DNA of 16,968 nt from Desulfamplus sp. (GCA_015232935.1 JADFYT010000018.1:1-16968), one strand, 5' to 3'; numbered from the stretch's first letter, positions 1 through 7,195 are shown. The notes: generated from the letters alone by a model not told the origin. Program-made: numbers and translations.

Positions 1-626
1 TTGGATTAAGAATAGGTATCACAGGAACATGGGACTCTAGATGGTATGCCGATAAAGAGTACGCCGGTTTTGTATATGAAGATTACAAAATCAGGAAGTT
101 TTTGAAGAAAAAACTCTACCATGCAGGAATTTCAAAAATAGAGATTGAGCGTTTTTCTAAACGTATAAGAGTCAGGGTTTTTGCGGCAAGGCCTGGAATT
201 ATTATTGGCAAAAAAGGGGCAGATATAGCCCTTTTAAAGCAGGAGCTTGAAGGTATAGTATCACCTGAGGTTCTTATTGATATTAAAGAGGTGCGCAGAC
301 CGGAAACCGATGCCCAACTTGTGGCAGAAAATATAGCCCTTCAGCTGGAACGTAGAATCGCTTTTAGAAGAGCCATGAAAAGAAGTGTTACTTCTGCGAT
401 GCGGTTTGGGGCACAGGGGATCAAAATTATATGTTCCGGCAGACTGGGCGGTGCAGAGATGGCCAGAACTGAATGGTACAAAGAGGGAAGAATTCCTCTG
501 CATACACTCAGGGCAGATATGGATTATGGGTTTATTGAAGCACAGACCACATATGGAACTATTGGTATTAAGGTCTTTGTCTTTAAAGGTGAAGTGCTCA
601 ATGCTGATCAGAAAGTTACAGCCTAA
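1..626 (+). CDS. rpsC: 30S ribosomal protein S3 (5' end outside window)
   Basis: Ribosomal protein S3 is a 30S head protein at the mRNA entry channel. The reading frame is open from the left edge (first full codon at base 3) and begins GLRIGITGTWDSRWYADKEY, the usual S3 N-terminus after about eight missing residues (family MGQKVNPI). About 207 residues are visible, so the full protein would be about 215, a little shorter than the E. coli protein. A type II KH RNA-binding domain is shown by RPGIIIGKKGAD, and the C-terminal S3 domain by SGRLGGAEMAR and EWYKEGRIPLHTLRA. An internal TTG at 102 also gives an open frame but would cut off conserved residues, so it is not the true start. rplP follows after 21 bp. 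Upstream S10-operon genes (rplV, rpsS and others) are expected just outside the window. Confidence 0.97.
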   Translation, partial: GLRIGITGTWDSRWYADKEYAGFVYEDYKIRKFLKKKLYHAGISKIEIERFSKRIRVRVFAARPGIIIGKKGADIALLKQELEGIVSPEVLIDIKEVRRPETDAQLVAENIALQLERRIAFRRAMKRSVTSAMRFGAQGIKIICSGRLGGAEMARTEWYKEGRIPLHTLRADMDYGFIEAQTTYGTIGIKVFVFKGEVLNADQKVTA

Positions 627-647
627 CGGGCTGGTAAGGAGATAATT

Positions 648-1055
648 ATGCTGAGCCCCAAAAAAGTAAAATATCGCAAGCGAATGCGCGGCAGGCTGAA
701 AGGAAAACCCAGCAGGGGAACGGAACTGAATTTTGGTGAGTTCGGCCTTCAGGCCGTTGAATGCGGTTATGTCAATGCAAGGCAGATTGAAGCTGCGCGT
801 ATTGCTATGACCCGTAAAATCAAAAGACTTGGAAAAACATGGATCCGGTTTTTTCCTGACAAACCAATTACTAAAAAACCCGCAGAGGTTAGAATGGGTA
901 AGGGTAAAGGGCCCACTGAAGGATGGGTTGCAGCCGTAAAACCAGGCAGAATTCTCTATGAAATGGAAGGGGTACCAAGAGAACTTGCTATTGAAGCCTT
1001 AGAGCTTGCGGCACATAAACTCTCTGTTAAAACGCGCTTTGTGGAAAGGGTATGA
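648..1055 (+). CDS. rplP: 50S ribosomal protein L16
   Basis: L16 is a 50S protein beside the peptidyl transferase centre and the A-site tRNA. The protein has 135 residues, the normal size for the family. It opens MLSPKKVKYRKRMRGRLKG and contains the typical FGEFGLQAVECGYVNARQIE stretch, the basic IRFFPDKPITKKPAEVRMGK segment with GKGKG, and PGRILYEMEGV. The ATG at 648 follows GGAG with good spacing. It lies between rpsC and rpmC (6 bp before rpmC), the standard S10-operon order. Identification is by whole-length similarity to the family, with no anomalies seen. Confidence 0.97.
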   Translation: MLSPKKVKYRKRMRGRLKGKPSRGTELNFGEFGLQAVECGYVNARQIEAARIAMTRKIKRLGKTWIRFFPDKPITKKPAEVRMGKGKGPTEGWVAAVKPGRILYEMEGVPRELAIEALELAAHKLSVKTRFVERV

Positions 1056-1061
1056 TAACGC

Positions 1062-1259
1062 ATGAAGACAAGTGAAATCAGAGCAATGAGTGCAGATGAG
1101 ATTAATATAAAACTGGCTGAGCTGAAAAAAGAGTTTTTTAATCTTCGTTTTCAGCATGGTGTAGGTCGGCTCGAAAACACAGCCATTCTCCCCACAATCA
1201 GGAAGGATATAGCTCGCTTGATGACTATCTCCAGGGAGATGAACTTAAATATTAGCTAA
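1062..1259 (+). CDS. rpmC: 50S ribosomal protein L29
   Basis: L29 is a small helical-hairpin 50S protein near the polypeptide exit tunnel. The protein has 65 residues, typical of the family. It shows the family layout: MKTSEIRAMSADEINIKLAE, then LKKEFFNLRFQHGVGRLENT, then a second helix with RKDIARLMTISRE. The ATG lies 6 bp after the rplP stop, and the GGAAAGGG run inside the end of rplP probably serves as its ribosome binding site, which suggests translational coupling. rpsQ follows almost directly. Confidence 0.95.
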   Translation: MKTSEIRAMSADEINIKLAELKKEFFNLRFQHGVGRLENTAILPTIRKDIARLMTISREMNLNIS

Positions 1260-1278
1260 TTTGAGAAAAGTTGATGCC

Positions 1279-1536
1279 ATGAATGAAAGAGGACGGAAAA
1301 AGGTACTTCTGGGTACAGTAGTATCAGACAAAATGGAAAAATCAGTGGTTGTGCAAGTTGAGAGACTTGTTCAACATGCTGTTTACAAGAAATATATCAA
1401 AAAATATAAAAAGTATGCTGCTCACGACGAAACAAACCAGTGTAAAACAGGTGATCTGGTTAAAATTACAGAGTCAAGGCCTTTGAGCAAAACAAAGAAA
1501 TTTCGGGTCAGTGAGATTGTCAAGAGGGCAGTTTGA
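1279..1536 (+). CDS. rpsQ: 30S ribosomal protein S17
   Basis: S17 is an OB-fold primary 16S rRNA-binding protein of the 30S body. From ATG 1279 it has 85 residues (MNERGRKKVLLGTVVSDKME), the usual S17 length. Family features include VVSDKMEKSVVVQVERLV, HDETNQCKTGD, the ESRPLSKTKKFRV signature and a C-terminal VKRAV. The frame stays open upstream to a TTG at 1261, one base after the rpmC stop, which would add six residues (MRKVDA). I prefer ATG 1279 because the result matches the family N-terminus, but neither candidate has a strong Shine-Dalgarno, so the start is uncertain. Tight linkage to rpmC suggests translational coupling. Confidence 0.95.
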   Translation: MNERGRKKVLLGTVVSDKMEKSVVVQVERLVQHAVYKKYIKKYKKYAAHDETNQCKTGDLVKITESRPLSKTKKFRVSEIVKRAV

Positions 1537-1554
1537 TTTAAGGGGAGTTGAAAA

Positions 1555-1923
1555 ATGATTCAAACCGAAACAAGATTGACTGTGGCAGACAACTCCGGAG
1601 CCAAAGAGCTTTATTGTATTAAAGTTCTTGGTGGCTCGAAAAGACGTTATGCCGGTATTGGGGATATCATCGTGGTTTCAGTAAAAGAGGCTATACCCAA
1701 TGCCAAGGTAAAAAAAGGTGACGTGGTAAAGGCCGTGATTGTCAGAACCAAAAAAGAAATTTCAAGGCCAGATGGTTCAATGATTAGATTTGATGGCAAT
1801 TCAGCTGTTATCATCAACAATTCCAACGAACCGGTTGGGACCCGTATTTTCGGCCCGGTTGCAAGGGAACTGAGAGCCAAAAGATTTATGAAAATAATTT
1901 CTCTGGCTCCTGAAGTTCTTTAG
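1555..1923 (+). CDS. rplN: 50S ribosomal protein L14
   Basis: L14 is a 50S protein at the subunit interface, where it contributes to bridge B8. The 122-residue length equals the near-universal length. It begins MIQTETRLTVADNSGAKELY, carries RRYAGIGDIIVVSVKEA and KKGDVVKAVIVRTKKE, and ends with the typical GTRIFGPVARELR. The ATG at 1555 has a GGGGAG ribosome binding site. It is the usual first gene of the spc section. The 96-bp spacer that follows is long for this operon and contains two hairpins (separate entry). Confidence 0.97.
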   Translation: MIQTETRLTVADNSGAKELYCIKVLGGSKRRYAGIGDIIVVSVKEAIPNAKVKKGDVVKAVIVRTKKEISRPDGSMIRFDGNSAVIINNSNEPVGTRIFGPVARELRAKRFMKIISLAPEVL

Positions 1924-1931
1924 CCGCTTTC

Positions 1932-1990
1932 CCATGAAAATTGGTATTTTAAAAATTTTCATGGTTGGTATGCCCCCTTTGCCGGGGCAT
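1932..1990 (+). repeat. Tandem hairpins in the rplN-rplX spacer
   Basis: Two inverted repeats lie side by side. The first has perfect 11-bp arms, CCATGAAAATT (1932-1942) and AATTTTCATGG (1954-1964), with an 11-nt loop. The second has 7-bp arms, ATGCCCC (1970-1976) and GGGGCAT (1984-1990), with a 7-nt loop. Neither is followed by a clear T-tract, so they do not look like an intrinsic terminator. Possible roles are mRNA processing, stabilisation or regulation within the operon, or a dispersed palindromic repeat: a related palindrome occurs at 16666-16693. The structure is seen directly and the role is unknown. Confidence 0.7.
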
Positions 1991-2019
1991 GACGGTTTAG
2001 TATTTAATAAGGATTCCAA

Positions 2020-2349
2020 ATGGAAAGAGTAAAAACACGAATAAAAACTGATGATAAAGTTAAAATTCTTGCCGGTAAGGACAAAGGAAAAATTGGTAAG
2101 GTTTTAAAGGTGCTCAGGAAAAAAAATCGGGCTGTAGTTGAGAATGTTAATATTGCAAAGGTTCATCAAAGACCTACCCAGGGAAATCCCCAAGGTGGTA
2201 TTGTTGAGAAACCCATGCCGGTTGATTATTCCAATCTCATGATTATGTGTACCAGGTGTGTCAAGCCGGTTCGCATTGGAATGAGAGAGCTGGAAAATGG
2301 TAAAAAGGTGAGATTCTGCAGAAAATGCAATGAACAGATTGATGCCTAA
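2020..2349 (+). CDS. rplX: 50S ribosomal protein L24 (zinc-ribbon form)
   Basis: L24 is an early 50S assembly initiator protein near the exit tunnel, with a KOW/SH3-like N-terminal domain. The protein has 109 residues. The KOW region is DDKVKILAGKDKGKIGKVLK (residues 12-31), followed by ENVNIAKVHQRPTQGNPQGG. The C-terminal half keeps two CxxC pairs (C77/C80 in CTRC and C100/C103 in CRKC), so this is the putative zinc-binding form rather than the cysteine-free form. The ATG follows AAGGA. It lies downstream of the hairpin spacer and just before rplE. Confidence 0.96.
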   Translation: MERVKTRIKTDDKVKILAGKDKGKIGKVLKVLRKKNRAVVENVNIAKVHQRPTQGNPQGGIVEKPMPVDYSNLMIMCTRCVKPVRIGMRELENGKKVRFCRKCNEQIDA

Positions 2350-2372
2350 TATGCAGCCGAGGAGCAAAAACG

Positions 2373-2909
2373 TTGAGCCTTAAAGAGAGATATAAAAAAG
2401 AGATGATGCCAGAGTTGCAAAAGACTTTTGGTTATCAAAACATGATGCAGATTCCCATGTTGGAAAAGATCGTGTTGAATATAGGACTTGGAGAAGCCAT
2501 AAAGAATGTAAAACTGCTTGACTCTGCAGTGGCTGATCTTGCTTTGATTGCTGGCCAAAAGCCTGTAATCACAAAAGCCAGAAAATCTATCGCTGCATTT
2601 AAACTGCGTGAGGGGATGCCTATTGGTTGCATGGTAACTCTTCGTCGGGAAAAAATGTATGATTTTCTGGAAAAATTGGTTAGTATTGCACTTCCGCGTG
2701 TTCGTGACTTCAGAGGTATTTCTGGAAAGGCTTTTGATGGAAGAGGTAATTACAGTCTTGGAATTAAAGAGCATATAATTTTTCCTGAAATTGATTATGA
2801 CAAGACCGATAGTATCAAGGGTCTCAATGTGTCTATTGTCACAACTGCAAAAACAGATGAAGAAGGTAAAGCACTCCTGAAATTATTTGGGATGCCTTTC
2901 AGAAACTAG
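2373..2909 (+). CDS. rplE: 50S ribosomal protein L5
   Basis: L5 is a 5S rRNA-binding protein of the central protuberance. The protein has 178 residues, typical length. It opens MSLKERYKKEMMPELQKTFG and contains MLEKIVLNIGLGEA, GQKPVITKARKSIAAFKLRE, MPIGCMVTLRREKMYDFLEK, LPRVRDFRGI and KEHIIFPEIDYDK. The start is TTG at 2373, with GGAG eight bases upstream; no in-frame ATG gives the conserved N-terminus. The stop codon is embedded in the Shine-Dalgarno of rpsN. In E. coli the S8 repressor site of the spc operon lies near the start of this gene, but I cannot recognise such a site here. Confidence 0.97.
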   Translation: MSLKERYKKEMMPELQKTFGYQNMMQIPMLEKIVLNIGLGEAIKNVKLLDSAVADLALIAGQKPVITKARKSIAAFKLREGMPIGCMVTLRREKMYDFLEKLVSIALPRVRDFRGISGKAFDGRGNYSLGIKEHIIFPEIDYDKTDSIKGLNVSIVTTAKTDEEGKALLKLFGMPFRN

Positions 2910-2917
2910 GAGGAATT

Positions 2918-3103
2918 TTGGCAAAAAAGTCTCTTATCGTCAGGGCAGAAAGGAAGCCTAAGTTTGAAGTTCGTGCTTACAATCGTTGCCCGATATGTGG
3001 AAGACCCAGAGGATTTATAAGAAAAGCGGGTATTTGCAGAATATGTTTTAGAAATCTTGCTTCTGCTGGAAAGCTGCCCGGCGTTACAAAGTCAAGTTGG
3101 TAG
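2918..3103 (+). CDS. rpsN: 30S ribosomal protein S14, type Z (zinc-binding)
   Basis: S14 is a 30S head protein. This is the short, 61-residue, zinc-binding type, with CPIC (C24/C27) and CRIC (C40/C43) and the family C-terminus FRNLASAGKLPGVTKSSW. The start is TTG at 2918 behind a perfect AGGAGG that overlaps the rplE stop codon, so translation is probably coupled to L5. No zinc-independent paralogue is seen in the window. Unusually for this operon, 265 bp separate it from the next gene, rpsH. Confidence 0.97.
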   Translation: MAKKSLIVRAERKPKFEVRAYNRCPICGRPRGFIRKAGICRICFRNLASAGKLPGVTKSSW

Positions 3104-3368
3104 TAATTTTTATATTATTTTTTTCTATCTTATTACTCAGGAATTTCAATCCAGCAACAATTGCAGCAAATCTGCTTATGTTCTAAAGATCATTCCAGAG
3201 AAATGCATTTTTAATATATGGAAAAAAATCATACAAATAGAAGAAACTGTTTAAAGTTAATTGCATTCATTAAAGGGCACTGCAACACCTTAATCTATCT
3301 AAAAAATAGAGAACATTTGAACAACAGGTGAAGATACAAGGTCTGCCCTCTTTGATCAGGAGAAAAAT
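3104..3368 (+). promoter_or_regulatory. Long rpsN-rpsH spacer with nested inverted repeats
   Basis: No convincing gene lies in these 265 bp. The first part is very AT-rich, with a T-rich run just after the rpsN stop but no clear GC hairpin before it. The last 100 bp can fold: GGGCA (3275-3279) can pair with TGCCC (3344-3348), and inside it CACCT (3286-3290) can pair with AGGTG (3326-3330). The rpsH ribosome binding site lies just after the outer arm. Such a fold before S8, the classic autogenous repressor of spc operons, could be regulatory or could hold an internal promoter, but this is inference from pairing seen by eye. Confidence 0.35.
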
Positions 3369-3767
3369 ATGGCAATGAGTGATCCCATAGCGGACATGCT
3401 TACAAGAATCAGAAATGGTGGAAAAGCTGAGTTCGCAAAAGTGGATATCCCCGGGTCCAAATTAAAAGTGGAGATGGCACGGGTGCTGAAAGAGCAGGGA
3501 TATATTAAAAACTACAAATTCCTGGAAGATAACAAACAGGGGATATTGCGTGTATATTTAAAATACGCTGGCAACAAAAAACCTGTCATTTATGGACTTG
3601 AGAGGGTTAGTAAACCCAGTCGAAGAGTATATAAAAAGTCCAAAGAGATAAAACCGGTTTTAAATGGTCTTGGGATATCGATTTTATCCACTTCAAAAGG
3701 GTTGATGACGGATAAACAGGCAAGAAACGAGAATGTGGGCGGTGAAGTCCTCTGTAATATATGGTAA
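3369..3767 (+). CDS. rpsH: 30S ribosomal protein S8
   Basis: S8 is a primary 16S rRNA-binding protein of the 30S platform and, in E. coli, the translational repressor of the spc operon. The protein has 132 residues. It begins MAMSDPIADMLTRIRNGGKA, contains DIPGSKLKVEMARVLKEQGY, and ends with STSKGLMTDKQARNENVGGE plus VLCNIW, all typical S8. The ATG at 3369 follows AGGAG; an in-frame ATG two codons later is less likely. The 265-bp structured spacer upstream is unusual for this gene order. Confidence 0.97.
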   Translation: MAMSDPIADMLTRIRNGGKAEFAKVDIPGSKLKVEMARVLKEQGYIKNYKFLEDNKQGILRVYLKYAGNKKPVIYGLERVSKPSRRVYKKSKEIKPVLNGLGISILSTSKGLMTDKQARNENVGGEVLCNIW

Positions 3768-3780
3768 CGCAGGAGGGTAT

Positions 3781-4323
3781 ATGTCACGAATAGGCAAGAA
3801 GCCGATCCAGATTCCAGCAAAAGTCCAGATTACTGTTGATAATGAGACTTTAACAGTTAATGGACCCAAAGGGACGCTAACAAGAAGTCTGAATCCGGCT
3901 GTTAAAATTAATATTGAAGATGGAATTTTACATGTTTTACCTGACAATCCAGAGGATCGTAAAGTTGTGGCACTGCAAGGTATGTACCGTGCTTTGATTC
4001 AAAATATGGTCACTGGTGTTACTAATGGTTATGAAAGAATTCTTTTATTGAGTGGAATAGGCTACAGGGCTGAATTGAATGGCAATACTGTTGTATTGAA
4101 TGTTGGATATTCCAATCCGGTCAATTTTGAACTCCCCGCAGGAATTTCTGCAAAGATAGATAAGAACACCCAGATTACACTGTCTTCGATTGATAAGGAA
4201 AACTTAGGTGAGACTGCAGCAAACATAAGAAGAATAAGACCCCCTGAACCTTATAAGGGAAAGGGAATAATGTATTCTGATGAGACAATAATCAAGAAAG
4301 CAGGCAAGGCTGCAGCAAAATAA
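3781..4323 (+). CDS. rplF: 50S ribosomal protein L6
   Basis: L6 is a 50S protein near the sarcin-ricin loop and the elongation-factor-binding region. From ATG 3781 the protein has 180 residues and begins MSRIGKKPIQIPAKVQITVD, the conserved N-terminus. The frame is open further upstream, to 3733 inside rpsH, but AGGAGGG just before ATG 3781 and family similarity fix the start. Two L6 repeats are present, with LQGMYRALIQNMVTGVTNGY in the middle and the C-terminal signature ANIRRIRPPEPYKGKGI. Spacing to rpsH is 13 bp. Confidence 0.97.
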   Translation: MSRIGKKPIQIPAKVQITVDNETLTVNGPKGTLTRSLNPAVKINIEDGILHVLPDNPEDRKVVALQGMYRALIQNMVTGVTNGYERILLLSGIGYRAELNGNTVVLNVGYSNPVNFELPAGISAKIDKNTQITLSSIDKENLGETAANIRRIRPPEPYKGKGIMYSDETIIKKAGKAAAK

Positions 4324-4345
4324 TCTAAACCGGGAATAAAATGTT

Positions 4346-4714
4346 ATGGCAAATACATCTGAAAAATATATCTCAAGAATCAAGAGAAAAAAAAGAATCA
4401 GGAAAAAGATGACAGGAACTGATGAACGTCCCAGGATGAGTATCTTCAAGAGTGCCGGTCACATATATGCCCAGGTTATAAATGACGTTGAGGGCAATAC
4501 CATTGTTTCTGCATCTACTCTTGATAAAGAATTTACAGATACGGGTAAAAAAGGTGGCAACAAAGAGGCTGCGACTACCATAGGTAAAATTGTGGCCAAG
4601 AGGGCACTTGACAAGGGAGTTACTAAAGTGGTTTTTGACAGAAATGGCTTCCTCTATCATGGTCGGGTCAAGGCACTTTCAGACGGAGCCCGTGAAGCCG
4701 GGTTGCAATTCTAA
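4346..4714 (+). CDS. rplR: 50S ribosomal protein L18
   Basis: L18 binds 5S rRNA together with L5 and L25-type proteins in the central protuberance. The protein has 122 residues. The basic N-terminal tail (RIKRKKRIRKKMTGTDERPR) is followed by MSIFKSAGHIYAQVINDVEG, then GNKEAATTIGKIVAKRALDK and the C-terminal VFDRNGFLYHGRVKALSDGA-REAGLQF signature. The ATG lies 22 bp after rplF. Nothing is anomalous. Confidence 0.97.
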   Translation: MANTSEKYISRIKRKKRIRKKMTGTDERPRMSIFKSAGHIYAQVINDVEGNTIVSASTLDKEFTDTGKKGGNKEAATTIGKIVAKRALDKGVTKVVFDRNGFLYHGRVKALSDGAREAGLQF

Positions 4715-4729
4715 AAAGGAGGAGGTCAT

Positions 4730-5224
4730 TTGGTCAGCAAGCAGACAGAAGAGAGTCAGTTAATAGATAAGGTCGTCAGGATCAACAGAGTTGCAAAGGT
4801 TGTAAAAGGCGGAAGAAATTTTAGTTTCAGTGCACTTTGTGTTGTGGGTGACGGTGAGGGAAGTGTTGGTTTTGGTCTTGGTAAGGCTGGAGAGGTTCCA
4901 GAAGCTATCCGTAAAGGTGTTGAAAAGGCTAAAAGAAGCATGACAAAAGTTGCTATACTTGATGGAACAGTCCCTTTTGAAGTAGTTGGACGTTCCGGTG
5001 CTGGCAAGGTGCTGTTAAAACCTGCTTCTCCTGGAACAGGAGTTATTGCAGGAGGTGCTGTTCGTGCCGTTCTTGAGGCTGCTGGCGTAACTGACATATT
5101 GACAAAATGTATTGGTACTAACAATACTCACAATGTTGTCAGAGCAACTATGGCAGGATTGAAGTCACTTGAAACAAAGGAGGAGGTTGCCAGACGGCGT
5201 GGCCTTCGACCTGAAGAATTATAA
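4730..5224 (+). CDS. rpsE: 30S ribosomal protein S5
   Basis: S5 is a 30S protein important for decoding accuracy and mRNA helicase activity. The protein has 164 residues. The double-stranded-RNA-binding S5 N-terminal domain is shown by VVRINRVAKVVKGGRNFSFS and VGDGEGSVGFGLGKAGEVPE, and the C-terminal domain by PASPGTGVIAGGAVRAVLEA, followed by AGVTDILTKCIGTNN and THNVVRATMAGL. The start is TTG at 4730 behind AAGGAGGAGG; no in-frame ATG lies between it and the conserved domain. It follows rplR by 15 bp. Confidence 0.97.
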   Translation: MVSKQTEESQLIDKVVRINRVAKVVKGGRNFSFSALCVVGDGEGSVGFGLGKAGEVPEAIRKGVEKAKRSMTKVAILDGTVPFEVVGRSGAGKVLLKPASPGTGVIAGGAVRAVLEAAGVTDILTKCIGTNNTHNVVRATMAGLKSLETKEEVARRRGLRPEEL

Positions 5225-5239
5225 GTGGAGATATAAACA

Positions 5240-5422
5240 ATGTCTGGTAAAGTAAGATTGACACAGATAAGAAGCCTCATCGGGCGTCCTGAAAAGCATC
5301 GAAAAATTCTTCGTGCATTGGGATTAAAGCGAATGCATATGACAGTGGAACATAATATGAATCCTGCAATTATGGGGATGGTAAAAAAAGTTCCTCATCT
5401 TGTCAGGGCTGAGGAGATTTGA
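5240..5422 (+). CDS. rpmD: 50S ribosomal protein L30
   Basis: L30 is a small 50S protein. It has 60 residues, the standard bacterial length, and begins MSGKVRLTQIRSLIGRPEKH, followed by LRALGLKRMHMTVEHNMNPA and MGMVKKVPHLVRAEE. It sits between rpsE and rplO as in most spc operons. The stop is one base before the ATG of rplO, and the rplO ribosome binding site (GAGGAG) lies inside the last codons, so the two are probably translationally coupled. Confidence 0.95.
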   Translation: MSGKVRLTQIRSLIGRPEKHRKILRALGLKRMHMTVEHNMNPAIMGMVKKVPHLVRAEEI

Positions 5423-5423
5423 A

Positions 5424-5861
5424 ATGAATTTGCATGAATTGGCTCCTGCCGAGGGTAGCAGACATAAAAGAAAAAGAGTTGGACGTGGTCCTGGATCAGG
5501 TATGGGTAAAACGTCGACAAAAGGTCACAAAGGCCTTAAGGCCAGATCTGGCGGCAAGGTAAGACCTGGCTTTGAAGGCGGTCAGATGCCACTTCACAGG
5601 CGACTGCCTAAAAGAGGCTTTAAAAACATTCACAGAGCTGTCACAGCTATTGTAAATTTAGCCGATCTTGATCAGTTTGAAGCCGGGATGGTCATTGACG
5701 AATTGGCCTTGAGAAATGCGGGCATAATTAAAGGCGGAATTGACAGGATCAAGATTCTTGGCAACGGTGAAGTTACGAAATCTTTCTCATTTAAAAATTG
5801 TCTTGTCAGCAAAACGGCAAGGGTCAAAATTGAGACAGCCGGCGGAAACATCGAACAGTAA
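5424..5861 (+). CDS. rplO: 50S ribosomal protein L15
   Basis: L15 is a late-assembling 50S protein with a long glycine- and arginine-rich extension that penetrates 23S rRNA. From ATG 5424 it has 145 residues and begins MNLHELAPAEGSRHKRKRVG, followed by RGPGSGMGKTSTKGHKGLKA and FEGGQMPLHRRLPKRGF. The frame stays open upstream to a TTG at 5400, but GAGGAG at 5411-5416 and family similarity support 5424. It is followed by secY after 20 bp. Confidence 0.97.
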   Translation: MNLHELAPAEGSRHKRKRVGRGPGSGMGKTSTKGHKGLKARSGGKVRPGFEGGQMPLHRRLPKRGFKNIHRAVTAIVNLADLDQFEAGMVIDELALRNAGIIKGGIDRIKILGNGEVTKSFSFKNCLVSKTARVKIETAGGNIEQ

Positions 5862-5881
5862 TTATACTGAGGTTTTTATTA

Positions 5882-7195
5882 ATGATTCAAAGTGGATACC
5901 AGAATATACTTAAGCTTCCTGATCTTAAAAGAAAGTTGCTTGTTACCCTTGCTTTACTTTTTGTATATCGGGTAGGGGTACATGTCCCGACACCGGGAAT
6001 TGATGCCGCAGCATTAGCCTCTTTTTTTGACAGTACAAGAGGAACTCTGTTTGCAATGTTTAACATGTTTTCAGGCGGAGCACTTGAAAACCTTTCTGTT
6101 TTTGCCCTTGGAATCATGCCCTATATCAGTGCCTCAATTATTCTTCAATTGATGACCGTAGTTGTTCCACATCTCGAACAGTTATCGAAAGAGGGTGAAC
6201 ATGGCAGAAAAAAGATAACCCAGTACACAAGATACGGGACTGTTGTATTAAGTATTATCCAAGGATTTGGAATTAGTGTCGGCCTTGAGGCCATGACATC
6301 TCCGGCAGGAGCTCCTGTTGTTATCTATCCTGGTTGGGGATTCCGTATTATTACAGTGATAACTCTTACGGCAGGAACAGCCTTTATCATGTGGCTGGGT
6401 GAGCAGATTACGGAGAGGGGTATTGGAAACGGTATCTCCATGATTATTTTTGCCGGAATAGTTGCAAGGATGCCAACTGCTATTGGTAATACTCTCCGCC
6501 TTGTATCAACAGGCGAGATGGGGATATTCACAATTATTATCCTTATCGTTCTTATGGTTGCTGTAATTGGCTGCATAATTTTTATGGAACAGTCACAACG
6601 AAGAATACCTGTTCAGTACGCAAAGAGAGTGGTTGGTCGTAAAATGTATGGAGGGCAGACATCTCATCTTCCGCTGAAGATTAATACAGCAGGTGTCATT
6701 CCACCTATTTTTGCCTCTTCTATCATTATGTTTCCAGCAACCTTGGCCAACTTTATTGATCTGCCACTCATGAAAAGTGTTGCTGCTGCAATGAGTCCTG
6801 AAACAATAGTTTATAATCTTATCTATATCGGTTTTATTGTATTCTTCTGTTTTTTTTATACGGCAGTCACTTTTAATCCAGACGATGTTGCAGAGAGGAT
6901 GAAGAAAAACGGAGGATATATTCCTGGTATCAGACCTGGCAAAAAAACAGCAGAGTATATTGACAGGGTTTTGACTCGAATAACTCTGGGTGGAGCTATG
7001 TATGTTTCAGCAGTATGTGTTCTGCCGACCATGTTGATGACAAAATTTAATGTACCGTTTTATTTTGGCGGTACTGCATTGCTCATTGTTGTTGGTGTGG
7101 CTATTGACACAATATCTCAGATTGAAACGCATATGATTTCAAGAAATTATGAAGGATTTCTGGGTAAATCAGGGGCAATAAAAGGAAGAAGATAA
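5882..7195 (+). CDS. secY: Preprotein translocase subunit SecY
   Basis: SecY is the channel-forming inner-membrane subunit of the SecYEG translocon. The protein has 437 residues, about the usual length, with ten predictable membrane helices. The first is near residues 17-36, and the plug and helix 2 region follows at about 55-93 (MFNMFSGGALENLSVFALGI then MPYISASIILQL). Other family landmarks are GEQITERGIGNGISMIIFAG, the cytoplasmic loop KRVVGRKMYGGQTSHLPLKI before NTAGVIPPIFASS, and RPGKKTAEYID before TRITLGGA. The C-tail is short and basic. The ATG at 5882 has a modest GAGG upstream. Its place at the end of the spc block is standard, but adk and map, often next, are missing. Confidence 0.97.
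   Translation: MIQSGYQNILKLPDLKRKLLVTLALLFVYRVGVHVPTPGIDAAALASFFDSTRGTLFAMFNMFSGGALENLSVFALGIMPYISASIILQLMTVVVPHLEQLSKEGEHGRKKITQYTRYGTVVLSIIQGFGISVGLEAMTSPAGAPVVIYPGWGFRIITVITLTAGTAFIMWLGEQITERGIGNGISMIIFAGIVARMPTAIGNTLRLVSTGEMGIFTIIILIVLMVAVIGCIIFMEQSQRRIPVQYAKRVVGRKMYGGQTSHLPLKINTAGVIPPIFASSIIMFPATLANFIDLPLMKSVAAAMSPETIVYNLIYIGFIVFFCFFYTAVTFNPDDVAERMKKNGGYIPGIRPGKKTAEYIDRVLTRITLGGAMYVSAVCVLPTMLMTKFNVPFYFGGTALLIVVGVAIDTISQIETHMISRNYEGFLGKSGAIKGRR

Noticed and set aside
370..380. CATGAAAA word within rpsC as another copy of the palindrome family
   Set aside because: There is no matching TTTTCATG arm nearby, and the bases are explained by the codons of a conserved protein.
3104..3130. T-rich run after rpsN as a terminator
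   Set aside because: No stable GC hairpin precedes the T-run, so it does not meet the criteria for an intrinsic terminator.
3057..3254. 65-codon + strand open frame overlapping the end of rpsN and the rpsN-rpsH gap
   Set aside because: It starts inside rpsN in another frame, has no ribosome binding site, and the residues look random and AT-driven.
3733..3780. N-terminal extension of L6 in the open frame upstream of 3781
   Set aside because: It overlaps rpsH and lacks family similarity; AGGAGGG and MSRIGKKP fix the start at 3781.
4756..5124. Long minus-strand open frame opposite rpsE
   Set aside because: Shadow of the conserved rpsE coding sequence, with no domain or initiation signals.
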